From Nibrella saemangeumensis (lineage in GTDB: Bacteria; Bacteroidota; Bacteroidia; Cytophagales; Spirosomataceae): a stretch of DNA of 64,000 nucleotides. The notes under the pieces are model-generated. The model saw only the letters and a program-made list of their open reading frames with translations. It did no database searches and had not been told where the DNA came from. Positions 23,106-31,599 of the stretch are shown here, in pieces. A program made the translations under genes and the position numbers. Numbering within the stretch: the stretch's first letter is position 1; each line of letters opens with the position of its first letter. Location of the stretch: assembly GCF_039541915.1 (NCBI RefSeq), contig NZ_BAABHD010000083.1, positions 62,001-126,000 of the forward strand, given 5' to 3'.

Positions 23106-23294
23106 ATGGAAAACCCATTCAAACAGCTGGAGCCGGATGCCAGTTGCCCGGCCCACCTGAAAACCGAACTGGTGTCGGAGATTGACCTTATCCGGAACGC
23201 CCTCCAGGTGGTAGTGCTCTATACCGGTAGCCTGTTTGATGTGGCAGCCGCTATGGCAGATACTGGCCAGTCTAAATCTGAAACTAACCCGTAA
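23106..23294 (+). CDS. Small conserved-looking protein next to the sigma factor
   Basis: A 62-residue protein, MENPFKQLEPDASCPAHLKT at its start. The centre is one predicted helix (about residues 20-50) with a polar first half and a hydrophobic second half (ALQVVVLYTGSLFDVAAAMA). I do not recognise a family. It starts 9 bp after the sigma gene and ends 1 bp before the channel gene, which argues strongly that it is a real gene in that operon. A regulatory partner of the sigma factor is possible but unproven. Confidence 0.65.
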   Translation: MENPFKQLEPDASCPAHLKTELVSEIDLIRNALQVVVLYTGSLFDVAAAMADTGQSKSETNP

Positions 23295-23295
23295 C

Positions 23296-24123
23296 ATGAA
23301 CAACCTACCGAACCTGACCGAAATCCTGATCAACACGTTTCAGACGCTGATTAACCAGTTTGTTTCGTTTGTGCCCCGGCTGATTGGCGCATTGGTCATT
23401 CTGCTCATTGGGCTGGTACTGGCGAAAGGGGTAGCTTCGGTTATCCGGAAGGTGCTGAAGCGCGTCGGTTTCGACAAGATAGGGGAAAAGCTCAACGAGA
23501 TCGACATTATCAAACAACTAAACGTAGAAATCAAGCTGAGCGAAGTTGTTGCTAAAGTCCTGTACTATTTTATCCTGCTGGTTTTTATTACGGCGGCTAC
23601 CGAAACGCTGGGTGTAGCGGCCATTACCAGCATGGTGCTGTCGCTGGTTAATTTTATTCCACAACTGGTAGCCGCAGCCATTATGCTCATCATCGGTATC
23701 CTGGTTGCCGATTCCCTAAAGCGGGCGGTAATTAGTATCTGTCAGTCTTTCAATATAGCGTCCGGGCGGTTGCTGGGTATGGTGGTGTTCTTCTTCTTTC
23801 TGATCATTACCGTTATCAGTGCCCTGGGGCAAGCGGGTATTAATACCGAGCTACTGGAGTCCAGTTTTAACCTGCTTATTGGGGGCATCATCTTCGCTTT
23901 TGCTGTGGGCTACGGCATTGCCTCCCGCGATGTGCTGGCGAATATGCTATCGTCGTTCTACTCCAAAAACAAGTTTCGGGAGGGGCAGACGGTTCAGATT
24001 GATGACGTAAAAGGGAGCATTGTGCAGATCGACAACACCTCACTGACGCTCCGGACGGGCGACTCAACCACCATCTTTCCGCTACAGACGCTTCAATCGA
24101 AGAGGATAGAAGTGTTCGATTAG
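23296..24123 (+). CDS. MscS-like channel with conserved TM helices
   Basis: An inner-membrane protein of 275 residues. Four or five hydrophobic segments come first (LIGALVILLIGLVLAKGVASVI and similar), with the repeated glycine-spaced pattern of the conserved TM helix (CmpX-like) family. A pore-type helix follows (GGIIFAFAVGYGIASRDVLANML), then a small beta domain (FREGQTVQIDDVKGSIVQID, TTIFPLQTL). Compared with classical MscS the C-terminal cage domain is missing. It may release osmolytes or link membrane tension to signalling. The ATG at 23296 follows the small gene directly. Confidence 0.85.
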   Translation: MNNLPNLTEILINTFQTLINQFVSFVPRLIGALVILLIGLVLAKGVASVIRKVLKRVGFDKIGEKLNEIDIIKQLNVEIKLSEVVAKVLYYFILLVFITAATETLGVAAITSMVLSLVNFIPQLVAAAIMLIIGILVADSLKRAVISICQSFNIASGRLLGMVVFFFFLIITVISALGQAGINTELLESSFNLLIGGIIFAFAVGYGIASRDVLANMLSSFYSKNKFREGQTVQIDDVKGSIVQIDNTSLTLRTGDSTTIFPLQTLQSKRIEVFD

Positions 24124-24160
24124 GCTAAAAAGCCCATAAATATTACGCTTTGGCTAAAAA

Positions 24161-24188
24161 AGCCTCAGTCATGTGACCGGGGCTTTTC
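24161..24188 (+). terminator. Terminator after the MscS-like gene
   Basis: GCCTC-A-GTC (24162-24170) pairs with GAC-C-GGGGC (24175-24183) around ATGT, one mismatch, followed by TTTTCT. It separates the inserted block from murD. Confidence 0.75.
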
Positions 24189-24199
24189 TACTATTCGTT

Positions 24200-24207
24200 T
24201 ATTTTTG
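24200..24207 (+). promoter_or_regulatory. Candidate -7 element of the murD-ftsZ half
   Basis: TATTTTTG matches TAnnTTTG, 35 bp before the murD ATG and just after the terminator. No good -33 TTG is seen. It fits the need for a new promoter for the second half of the split dcw cluster. Confidence 0.45.
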
Positions 24208-24241
24208 CCGACCCAAACCAAGTTAATCAAACCGGAACGGC

Positions 24242-25588
24242 ATGGCAGCGCAGAAATTAGTTGTTTTAGGCGGTGGTGAAAGTGGAGTCGGAGCCGCCCT
24301 GCTGGCTCAGGCAAAAGGCTTCGAGGTATTTTTGTCCGACAAAGGTCAGTTGCTGGAAAAATACCGCTCCATTCTGCGCGAAGCCGGTATTCCCTTTGAA
24401 GAGGAACAGCATACTGAAGAGCGTATCCTGGAGGCTGATGAAGTAGTAAAAAGTCCCGGCATACCGGAAAAGGTCCCCCTGGTAAAGCAACTAAAAGCCA
24501 AGGGCATTCCCGTTGTCTCAGAAATTGAACTGGCCGCCCGTTACACCAGGGCTAAGCTAATCGGTATTACGGGGAGTAATGGCAAAACAACCACTACGCT
24601 GCTGACCTACCACCTGCTGAAAACAGCGGGGTTGAACGTGGGACTGGCCGGCAACATTGGCGACAGCTTTGCCAAACAGGTAATCGACGATACGTTCGAC
24701 TATTACGTACTGGAGCTAAGCAGCTTTCAACTGGACGATATGTACCGGACCCGGCTGCACACGGCCATTCTGCTGAACATCACCCCCGACCACCTCGACC
24801 GGTACGAATACACCTTCCAGAATTACGTCAACTCCAAATTTCGCATCCTGCAGAACATGCAGCCGCAGGACGACTTTATCTACTTCCAGGAGAGCCCGGC
24901 CGTAGCTGATGAACTGGCAAAACGCTCCCCGGAAGTAAACCGGCTCCCTGTCTCGCTGGAGCAGGCTATCAATCCCGGCGGATACTTACAGAATAGCCGG
25001 CTGATTGCCCACAATCGGTCACTGTCTTTTGAACTGGATATGGCCGAACTGCCGCTGAAAGGTCCACATAACGCCATTAACATGCTATCGGCAGTTTTGG
25101 CGGCCCAGTCTGTGGGCGTAGACAGTGACGCGATCGCCGAAGGGCTAAGAACATTCAAAAATGCATCCCACCGGCTCGAACCGGCTGGTACCGTCAATGG
25201 TGTAGCGTTCATCAACGACTCCAAAGCCACCAATGTTGACTCGGTATTTTACGCCCTGGCCAGTATGGAAGAACCCGTTATCTGGATTGCCGGCGGCCTC
25301 GACAAAGGCAATGATTATAGCCAGCTGGATGGGCTGGTGCGTCAGAAAGTGAAAGGCTTAATTTGCCTGGGAAAAGATAATCGTAAATTAACGGAGTATT
25401 TCACCGGCATCGTACCCATTCTGTACGAAACGCAGGATGTGAAAGACGCCGTGGCTAAAGGGTTGGAATGGGGGCAACCGGGCGATATGGTGCTGCTGTC
25501 ACCCGCTTGCGCCAGTTTCGATCTGTTCCGCAACTACGAAGACCGGGGCAATCAGTTTAAAGAAGCCGTACAGTCGATCGCTAACTAA
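24242..25588 (+). CDS. murD: UDP-N-acetylmuramoylalanine-D-glutamate ligase
   Basis: Mur ligase that adds D-glutamate to UDP-MurNAc-L-Ala. The 448-residue protein opens with the nucleotide-fold LVVLGGGESGVGAALLA, has the ATP loop GITGSNGKTTTT, the LELSSFQLD segment, NITPDHLDRY in the central domain, and FINDSKATN plus IAGGLDKG in the C-terminal domain. It starts the second half of the dcw cluster and is 7 bp from ftsW. Confidence 0.95.
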   Translation: MAAQKLVVLGGGESGVGAALLAQAKGFEVFLSDKGQLLEKYRSILREAGIPFEEEQHTEERILEADEVVKSPGIPEKVPLVKQLKAKGIPVVSEIELAARYTRAKLIGITGSNGKTTTTLLTYHLLKTAGLNVGLAGNIGDSFAKQVIDDTFDYYVLELSSFQLDDMYRTRLHTAILLNITPDHLDRYEYTFQNYVNSKFRILQNMQPQDDFIYFQESPAVADELAKRSPEVNRLPVSLEQAINPGGYLQNSRLIAHNRSLSFELDMAELPLKGPHNAINMLSAVLAAQSVGVDSDAIAEGLRTFKNASHRLEPAGTVNGVAFINDSKATNVDSVFYALASMEEPVIWIAGGLDKGNDYSQLDGLVRQKVKGLICLGKDNRKLTEYFTGIVPILYETQDVKDAVAKGLEWGQPGDMVLLSPACASFDLFRNYEDRGNQFKEAVQSIAN

Positions 25589-25595
25589 ACGCACT

Positions 25596-26720
25596 ATGAC
25601 CTTATCTCTTCGCGACTGGGCAAAAGACCACCTGAAAGGCGACCGCCAGATCTGGTGGATTGTCCTGTTTCTATCAATCCTGAGCGTACTGGTGGTGTAC
25701 AGTGCAACAGGCACCATTGCCTATCAGAAGATGGAAGGCAATACCGAACTATACCTGTTTAAGCACGGTTCGCTGGTTGTAGCTGGTTTAGCGTGCATGT
25801 ACATCGCCCACCGGTTCAACTACGTGCATTACGCCCGGCTTTCTAAATTCGGCATGTGGTTATCGGTTCCATTACTGATCTGGGCGTACTTCAACGGAAC
25901 CAACCTCAACGATGCCTCCCGCTGGATAACCATCCCGGTTATTAACCAGACATTTCAACCATCTGACTTAGCCAAGCTGGCTTTAATAGCCAATCTGGCC
26001 GCCATGCTGGCGAAGCGGCAGCGGATCAAGTACGATCCGCAGGTACTGGTCAACATGATTGGCTGGATCGGTATCATCTGCGCCTTAATAGTGTTAACCA
26101 ATACCTCTACCGCAGTATTGCTGGGTATAACCTGCTTTCTCCTGATGTACATCGGCCGGGTGCCGGTACGATACCTGATCGGCATGGTTGTCTTTTGCGT
26201 GATAGTTGGTGGATTGGCTTTGTTCCTGGGGCAACGCTTCGAAACGGTAAAAGGCCGTCTGGAGCGCTTCAGTAATACCGAAAAAATAGATTACCAGGTA
26301 GAGCAGTCCTACATTGCCTTAGCCAACGGCGGTATACAGGGTCAGGGACCCGGCAACAGCCACCAGCGCAACTTTCTGCCTCACCCATACTCCGACTTCA
26401 TTTTTGCCATCATCGTCGAAGAATATGGCCTGATCGGTGGGCTACTTACCGTGGCTGCCTACATCTGGCTGCTGGCGCGGGGTATGCGAGCGATCCGAAA
26501 AAGCACCCGCCCATTCGGTGGGCTACTGTCTGCCGGACTAACCTTCAGTATCGTCTTGCAGGCGATTATCAACATGTCGGTAGCCGTTGGGCTGGTGCCG
26601 GTAACCGGTTTACCCTTGCCGTTGCTCAGTATGGGCGGCACATCGTTGCTTTTCACAGGCACGGCTATCGGTATTGTACTCAGCGTGAGCCGCGACGAAG
26701 CGGATGAAAGTAATATCTAG
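25596..26720 (+). CDS. ftsW: Septal peptidoglycan polymerase FtsW (SEDS family)
   Basis: Polytopic inner-membrane glycosyltransferase that polymerises lipid II with FtsI at the septum. The 374-residue product shows about ten transmembrane helices and SEDS signatures: FQPSDLAKLALI, GQGPGNSHQRNFLPHPYSDFIFAIIVEEYG and the C-terminal GLPLPLLSMGGTSL. It lies between murD and murG with gaps of 7 and 14 bp, the expected dcw order. Confidence 0.94.
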   Translation: MTLSLRDWAKDHLKGDRQIWWIVLFLSILSVLVVYSATGTIAYQKMEGNTELYLFKHGSLVVAGLACMYIAHRFNYVHYARLSKFGMWLSVPLLIWAYFNGTNLNDASRWITIPVINQTFQPSDLAKLALIANLAAMLAKRQRIKYDPQVLVNMIGWIGIICALIVLTNTSTAVLLGITCFLLMYIGRVPVRYLIGMVVFCVIVGGLALFLGQRFETVKGRLERFSNTEKIDYQVEQSYIALANGGIQGQGPGNSHQRNFLPHPYSDFIFAIIVEEYGLIGGLLTVAAYIWLLARGMRAIRKSTRPFGGLLSAGLTFSIVLQAIINMSVAVGLVPVTGLPLPLLSMGGTSLLFTGTAIGIVLSVSRDEADESNI

Positions 26721-26734
26721 TAGACTTTAAAAAA

Positions 26735-27829
26735 ATGCGTGTAATCATAAGTGGGGGCGGAACGGGAGGACACATCTATCCGGCCATTGCCATCGCCAAC
26801 GAACTCAAGGCTATTGATCCAGCCATTGACATTCTGTTCGTCGGGGCGGAGGGGAAGATGGAGATGGAGAAGGTACCAAAAGCGGGTTATAAGATTGTGG
26901 GCCTGCCGGTGGTGGGTATTAAACGGGAGCTGACGCTGGAGAACCTGGCCTTTCCGGTGAAGCTGGGGCGCAGCTTTATGAAGGCGCAGCAGATTATCCG
27001 GGAGTTTAAGCCCAACGTAGCCGTAGGGGTTGGGGGCTACGCAAGCGGACCGCTGCTGCTGGCGGCATCGTTAAAAGGTATTCCAACCTTAATTCAGGAG
27101 CAGAACTCCTACGCCGGACTGACCAATAAGCTGTTGTCCCGCTGGGCCAAAACCATCTGTGTGGCGTATCCCGGTATGGACAAGTTCTTTCCAGCCGATA
27201 AGATTATCACAACGGGTAATCCGGTACGGAAAGACATCCAGTTTGCCGCGCAGCAACGCGAAGTCGGCCAGCAGGCATTTGGGCTGGAGCCCGGACGGCA
27301 AACGCTGCTGGTGATTGGCGGGAGTCAGGGCGCCCGCACCCTGAACGAGACCATGGAGCAGGGGCTTTCCCGCTTTATCGACGCCGGTATCCAGGTGGTG
27401 TGGCAAACGGGCCCGCAGTTTATCGAACGGGCACGGAAGGCCGCAGCAGAAGCCGGCTCTCCGCTCATCAAACCGTATGACTTCATCTACGAAATGGATA
27501 AGGCCTATGGTGTCGCCGATGTGGTGGTATCGCGGGCGGGCGCGTTGTCGGTGTCGGAGTTGTGTCTGGTCGGTAAGCCGGCGATTCTGGTGCCGTTTCC
27601 GGCGGCTACGGACGATCACCAGACAAAAAACGCGATGAGCCTGGTGGAGCATAACGCGGCCCTGCTCATTGGCGACCGGGCCGCCCGGACTGAATTGATT
27701 ACGGCCACGCTGGCACTAATTAACAACCCCGCCCAGCAGCAGGAGCTAAGTAAGAATATTATAAAGCTGGCTAAGCCGGATGCCGGCCGCCAGATTGCCG
27801 AAGCGGTGCTGAATCTGGCCGAACTTTAA
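26735..27829 (+). CDS. murG: Lipid II synthase (UDP-GlcNAc transferase)
   Basis: GT28 glycosyltransferase on the inner face of the membrane that adds GlcNAc to lipid I. The 364-residue protein has the N-terminal GGGTGGHIYPAIAIA, a VGVGGYASGP loop, a LIQEQNSYAGLTNK segment, the inter-domain VIGGSQGARTLNE, and the UDP-binding VSRAGALSVSEL and PFPAATDDHQTKNA. It sits between ftsW and murC. Confidence 0.95.
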   Translation: MRVIISGGGTGGHIYPAIAIANELKAIDPAIDILFVGAEGKMEMEKVPKAGYKIVGLPVVGIKRELTLENLAFPVKLGRSFMKAQQIIREFKPNVAVGVGGYASGPLLLAASLKGIPTLIQEQNSYAGLTNKLLSRWAKTICVAYPGMDKFFPADKIITTGNPVRKDIQFAAQQREVGQQAFGLEPGRQTLLVIGGSQGARTLNETMEQGLSRFIDAGIQVVWQTGPQFIERARKAAAEAGSPLIKPYDFIYEMDKAYGVADVVVSRAGALSVSELCLVGKPAILVPFPAATDDHQTKNAMSLVEHNAALLIGDRAARTELITATLALINNPAQQQELSKNIIKLAKPDAGRQIAEAVLNLAEL

Positions 27830-27920
27830 AAAGTACCATTTAATAAATTGTTTAGAGGCCTTTCAGCCACTTTTCTGAAATTGCCGGGGACGAGTAGTCA
27901 TACCGAAAATTGCTAAAAAT

Positions 27921-29309
27921 TTGAGTTTAGATTCCGTTAAATACGTCTATTTTCTGGGTATTGGGGGTATCGGCATGAGTGCTCTGGCCCGCTGGTTTGG
28001 GGTCAATGGCTACCCGGTTGCCGGCTATGACCGGACACCTACTCCGCTGACGGAGGCCCTGCAACAGGAAGGCATGGTAATTCACTTCGACGAAGATGTT
28101 GAAAAGATACCAGCCGCTTTCCGGCAAAACCCGGCCGAAACCCTGGTGATCTATACACCCGCCGTTCCGAAGACCCACAAAGAATACATATACCTGACCG
28201 AAAACGGCTTTACGCTGCAGAAACGCTCGCAAGTGCTTGGTTTACTGGCAGGGCAGATGAAAACCGTAGGCGTAGCCGGAACCCACGGGAAGACGACTAC
28301 CTCCTCGATGGTGGCGCATATCTTGCGTCATGCCGGGGTAAACTGCGCAGCTTTCCTGGGCGGTATCACCCAAAATTACGGGACCAATTTCCTGCTCAAC
28401 GAGCCGGCCGAGGACCTGTCATCTGTGGTATGCGTGGTAGAAGCGGATGAGTTTGACCGGTCGTTTCTGACCCTGTATCCGCACCTGGCAATCGTGACGT
28501 CGACCGATGCCGACCACCTCGACATTTATGGTGACCGCAATGCCCTGCTAGACTCGTTTGGGGCTTACGTTAACCAGATAAAGCCTGAGGGCGTGCTGTT
28601 CCAGAAAAAAGGTTTAGGACTGGCCGGACAAACAAAGGCGGAGTCGCGCGAGTTCGCGTTGGAGGAGGGCGACTACTACAGTCGCAACCTGCGGATCGAC
28701 GATGCCTGCTTCGTGTTTGACCTGATGTATCCGCAGGGCGTTATCTCCGATATCCGATTAACAGTACCCGGTTTTCATAACGTTGAGAATGCCATTGCAG
28801 CCTCGGCTGTAGCGCTTGAACTGGGGGTAGCTCCGGCTGCCATCCGTGATGCGCTGAACAGCTACCGGGGAGTAAAGCGCCGGTTTGAGTACCATCTCAA
28901 GTCGGAGAAAGTGGTATTTATTGATGATTATGCTCATCACCCAACCGAAATCCAGGCGTTTCTGTCTTCGGTAAAAGCTTTATACCCGAATCGGGAGCTT
29001 ACAGCGATTTTTCAGCCGCACCTGTTTTCGCGAACGCGTGACTTTGCCGAAGGATTCGCCGAAAGCCTGTCGCTGGCCGACCATGTGATTTTGCTGGACA
29101 TTTACCCGGCACGTGAATTACCGATGGAGGGTGTGACATCAGACATCATATTTCGGAACGTATACTCGAAAAGTAAGCGGCAATGCACCAAAGACGAGTT
29201 GTTAGCCGTTTTGCGGGAAAGCCCAACAGAATTGGTTGTAACCATCGGTGCCGGTGACATTGACCAGATGCTGGAGGGTATAAAAGGCCAATTACTAACC
29301 AATGAATAA
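27921..29309 (+). CDS. murC: UDP-N-acetylmuramate-L-alanine ligase
   Basis: First Mur ligase, adding L-alanine to UDP-MurNAc. The 462-residue product has FLGIGGIGMSALARWF at the N-terminus, the ATP loop GVAGTHGKTTTSSM, VVEADEFDRSF, STDADHLDIYG and FIDDYAHHPTEI. No in-frame ATG precedes the conserved glycine loop, so the start appears to be the TTG at 27921. A 91-bp gap separates it from murG and holds a short TTTCAG/CTGAAA hairpin without a T-run. Confidence 0.94.
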   Translation: MSLDSVKYVYFLGIGGIGMSALARWFGVNGYPVAGYDRTPTPLTEALQQEGMVIHFDEDVEKIPAAFRQNPAETLVIYTPAVPKTHKEYIYLTENGFTLQKRSQVLGLLAGQMKTVGVAGTHGKTTTSSMVAHILRHAGVNCAAFLGGITQNYGTNFLLNEPAEDLSSVVCVVEADEFDRSFLTLYPHLAIVTSTDADHLDIYGDRNALLDSFGAYVNQIKPEGVLFQKKGLGLAGQTKAESREFALEEGDYYSRNLRIDDACFVFDLMYPQGVISDIRLTVPGFHNVENAIAASAVALELGVAPAAIRDALNSYRGVKRRFEYHLKSEKVVFIDDYAHHPTEIQAFLSSVKALYPNRELTAIFQPHLFSRTRDFAEGFAESLSLADHVILLDIYPARELPMEGVTSDIIFRNVYSKSKRQCTKDELLAVLRESPTELVVTIGAGDIDQMLEGIKGQLLTNE

Positions 29310-29342
29310 ATTTATCTGTATGCGCAGCTAGCTTATTTACAG

Positions 29343-30116
29343 ATGTTTTCTACATTAGGAGTAAAAAAAACGTGGTTATGGACGCTGGGAGCCGGATTAT
29401 TGCTCTTAGGTTTGCTGGCTTTTACCGAAGTCAGACATAATCAGAAGCGTTGTCAGGCTATTATCGTCCGGATTAAAGAGCTTGACGGCCACCGGTTTTT
29501 GAGCCAGCGGGACGTAAAGCGTTACCTGACCAGGGATGGTACAGACCCTATCGTAGGAGACCTGTTTACCGACATTGACCTGCGGGAACTGGAAAAACGG
29601 TTGGCGCAATATGGCCTGATCAGCAAATGCCAGCTATCGCGTGATTTAAGCGGTAACCTGATCGTCGATATAGAGCAACCCCGGCCCCTGGCCCGACTAA
29701 TTACTTCGGGAAACGGACTCCGGACGGCATCGGGACGGTATATCAGTGAAGAAGGACGGTTTTTTGCCTTATCCATGAATTACTCGGCACGGGTGCCTTT
29801 AGTAACCGGAGGGTATTTTGAGAACCGGCGTTCACTGTCCACCGAAAAGACACAACCGCTGCTGAACCTGCTCCGGTTTATCCATGCTGACCCGTTCTGG
29901 CGGGCACAGGTCGCTGAGTTGGAGGTGGATCGAAACGGAGAGGTTATTCTGTTTCCGCAGGTGGGAGAGCATCAGATCGAAATTGGCGAGCCGACTGATG
30001 TTGAGACAAAATTTAAAAAGTTAAAAGTATTTTATAAACACGTGTTACCCCTGAATGGTGCCCAGGCGTATAAACGAGTAAGTGTTCAGTACCGTAACCA
30101 AATTGTGTGCGAATAA
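29343..30116 (+). CDS. ftsQ: FtsQ/DivIB-like division protein
   Basis: A bitopic division protein of 257 residues placed exactly where ftsQ belongs, between murC and ftsA. It has a short cytoplasmic tail, one transmembrane helix at about 13-30 (LWTLGAGLLLLGLLAF), and a periplasmic part whose first 70 residues look like a POTRA domain (FLSQRDVKRYL, LEKRLAQYGLISKCQLSRDLSGNLIVDIEQ). A beta domain follows (PRPLARLI, EEGRFF). It links FtsL/FtsB to the divisome. Confidence 0.88.
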   Translation: MFSTLGVKKTWLWTLGAGLLLLGLLAFTEVRHNQKRCQAIIVRIKELDGHRFLSQRDVKRYLTRDGTDPIVGDLFTDIDLRELEKRLAQYGLISKCQLSRDLSGNLIVDIEQPRPLARLITSGNGLRTASGRYISEEGRFFALSMNYSARVPLVTGGYFENRRSLSTEKTQPLLNLLRFIHADPFWRAQVAELEVDRNGEVILFPQVGEHQIEIGEPTDVETKFKKLKVFYKHVLPLNGAQAYKRVSVQYRNQIVCE

Positions 30117-30121
30117 AGACA

Positions 30122-31513
30122 ATGACGGACGAAAAGATTGTGGTAGGGCTCGATATTGGCAGCACCAAGGTGTGTGCTGTTGCCGGGCGGCTGGTTCGCA
30201 ACAAAGATCACGCAACGATCGAAGTGCTCGGTGTAGGCCGGGCCGCTTCGGACGGTGTTAACAAGGGCTCGGTAGTCAATATTACCAAAACTGCACGGGC
30301 AATTGAACAGGCTATTTCGGAAGCGGCTAACCAGTCCGATCTCGATATTCAGGTTGTCAACGTCAATTTTAGCGGGCAGCATATAGCAGCCCGTCGCCAG
30401 AGCGGCAGCATTACCCGCAGCTCTCCCGGTGATGAGGTAACCACTACCGACATCAATCATCTGCTGGGAGATATGTACCGAACGGTCATTCCCGCCGGTA
30501 TGGAAATCGTTCATGTCCTGCCCATGGATTTTACCGTCGATAACGAACTGGGGGTCGAAGATCCCGTGGGACGTAACGGGGTGAAGCTCGGGGCGGAATT
30601 TCAGATTATTACGGCGCAAACCAATGCCGCTACCAACACCCGAAAGTGTGTGGAGCGCGCTGATAATGGTCGTATTAAACGCGAGCAGATGCTGCTGTCG
30701 CCCTTAGCATCCAGTCTGGCTGTTCTCACCAGCGAGGAACGGGAAGCGGGCGTGGCCCTGGTCGATATTGGCGGGGGCACTACTGATCTGGCCATCTATC
30801 ACCGGAACGTACTTCGGCACATGACGGTATTCCCCTGGGCGGGAAACACGTTAACGGCTGATATTCAGGAAGGGTGTAAGGTGCTGCCGCACCAGGCTGA
30901 GCTGTTGAAAACCAAGTTTGGCAATGCCGATCCGACGGAAGTGAAGCGCAACGAGGTGGTTTCGGTACCGGGCCTGGTTGGCCGTCAGCCCAAAGATGTG
31001 CTGCTGAAGAATGTAGCCATCATTATGGAGGAGCGGCTCAAAGAGATTGCGGCTATGGTGCAGGCCGAAATCATCCGATCGGGGTACGAGCACAAACTAC
31101 TGGGGGGCATTGTCCTTACCGGCGGCACCGCATCAGTGCCGGGTATCGAGCGTATATTTCAGCGCGTAACCGGCATGGATGTACGCATTGGCTATCCGGA
31201 CCAGCTGGAGCATAACCCCAGAGCTGATCTGGTAGGCGACCCCGCCTATGCTACCGCATTGGGGTTAGTCTGGGCAGGCTTCAAACAACTGGATGAACGA
31301 ATCTCGTTTGTGAGTGATCCCGGCCGCCAGGTGGAACCTCGTCCCATGGTTTCTGCCCCTCAGAATCCGGTTTACGGGCGCAAGGAGGAATCGTACGGTC
31401 GCGAAAAAGAGAAGGTAAAAGAGCCGGAAAAGAAAGAAGGATTCGGTGTCCGGGTCTGGGGAGCGGTCAAGCGTTTCCTCAACGACGACATCGGCAATAC
31501 AGAGACCTACTAA
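30122..31513 (+). CDS. ftsA: Cell division protein FtsA
   Basis: Actin-like ATPase that tethers FtsZ to the membrane. The 463-residue product starts MTDEKIVVGLDIGSTKV and has the phosphate loops VALVDIGGGTTDLAIY and GGIVLTGGTASVPGI. The C-terminus carries a basic linker and then an amphipathic targeting helix (GVRVWGAVKRFLNDD). The ATG at 30122 avoids the overlap with ftsQ that an upstream GTG at 30107 would create. It precedes ftsZ, but a terminator-like hairpin lies between them. Confidence 0.95.
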   Translation: MTDEKIVVGLDIGSTKVCAVAGRLVRNKDHATIEVLGVGRAASDGVNKGSVVNITKTARAIEQAISEAANQSDLDIQVVNVNFSGQHIAARRQSGSITRSSPGDEVTTTDINHLLGDMYRTVIPAGMEIVHVLPMDFTVDNELGVEDPVGRNGVKLGAEFQIITAQTNAATNTRKCVERADNGRIKREQMLLSPLASSLAVLTSEEREAGVALVDIGGGTTDLAIYHRNVLRHMTVFPWAGNTLTADIQEGCKVLPHQAELLKTKFGNADPTEVKRNEVVSVPGLVGRQPKDVLLKNVAIIMEERLKEIAAMVQAEIIRSGYEHKLLGGIVLTGGTASVPGIERIFQRVTGMDVRIGYPDQLEHNPRADLVGDPAYATALGLVWAGFKQLDERISFVSDPGRQVEPRPMVSAPQNPVYGRKEESYGREKEKVKEPEKKEGFGVRVWGAVKRFLNDDIGNTETY

Positions 31514-31528
31514 CCGAGTACACGTGAG

Positions 31529-31552
31529 ACCGGCTCTGGTGGGCCGGTTTTT
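31529..31552 (+). terminator. Terminator-like hairpin between ftsA and ftsZ
   Basis: An 8-bp stem (31529-31536 with 31541-31548, one G-T pair) and TGGT loop, then TTTT. It is weaker than others in the window because the T-run is short. It could thin out transcripts before ftsZ or mark a separate ftsZ promoter. Confidence 0.55.
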
Positions 31553-31599
31553 AGTACATAGCAAGAGAAAAGACAGACCATTCATTAGCTAACAATATT

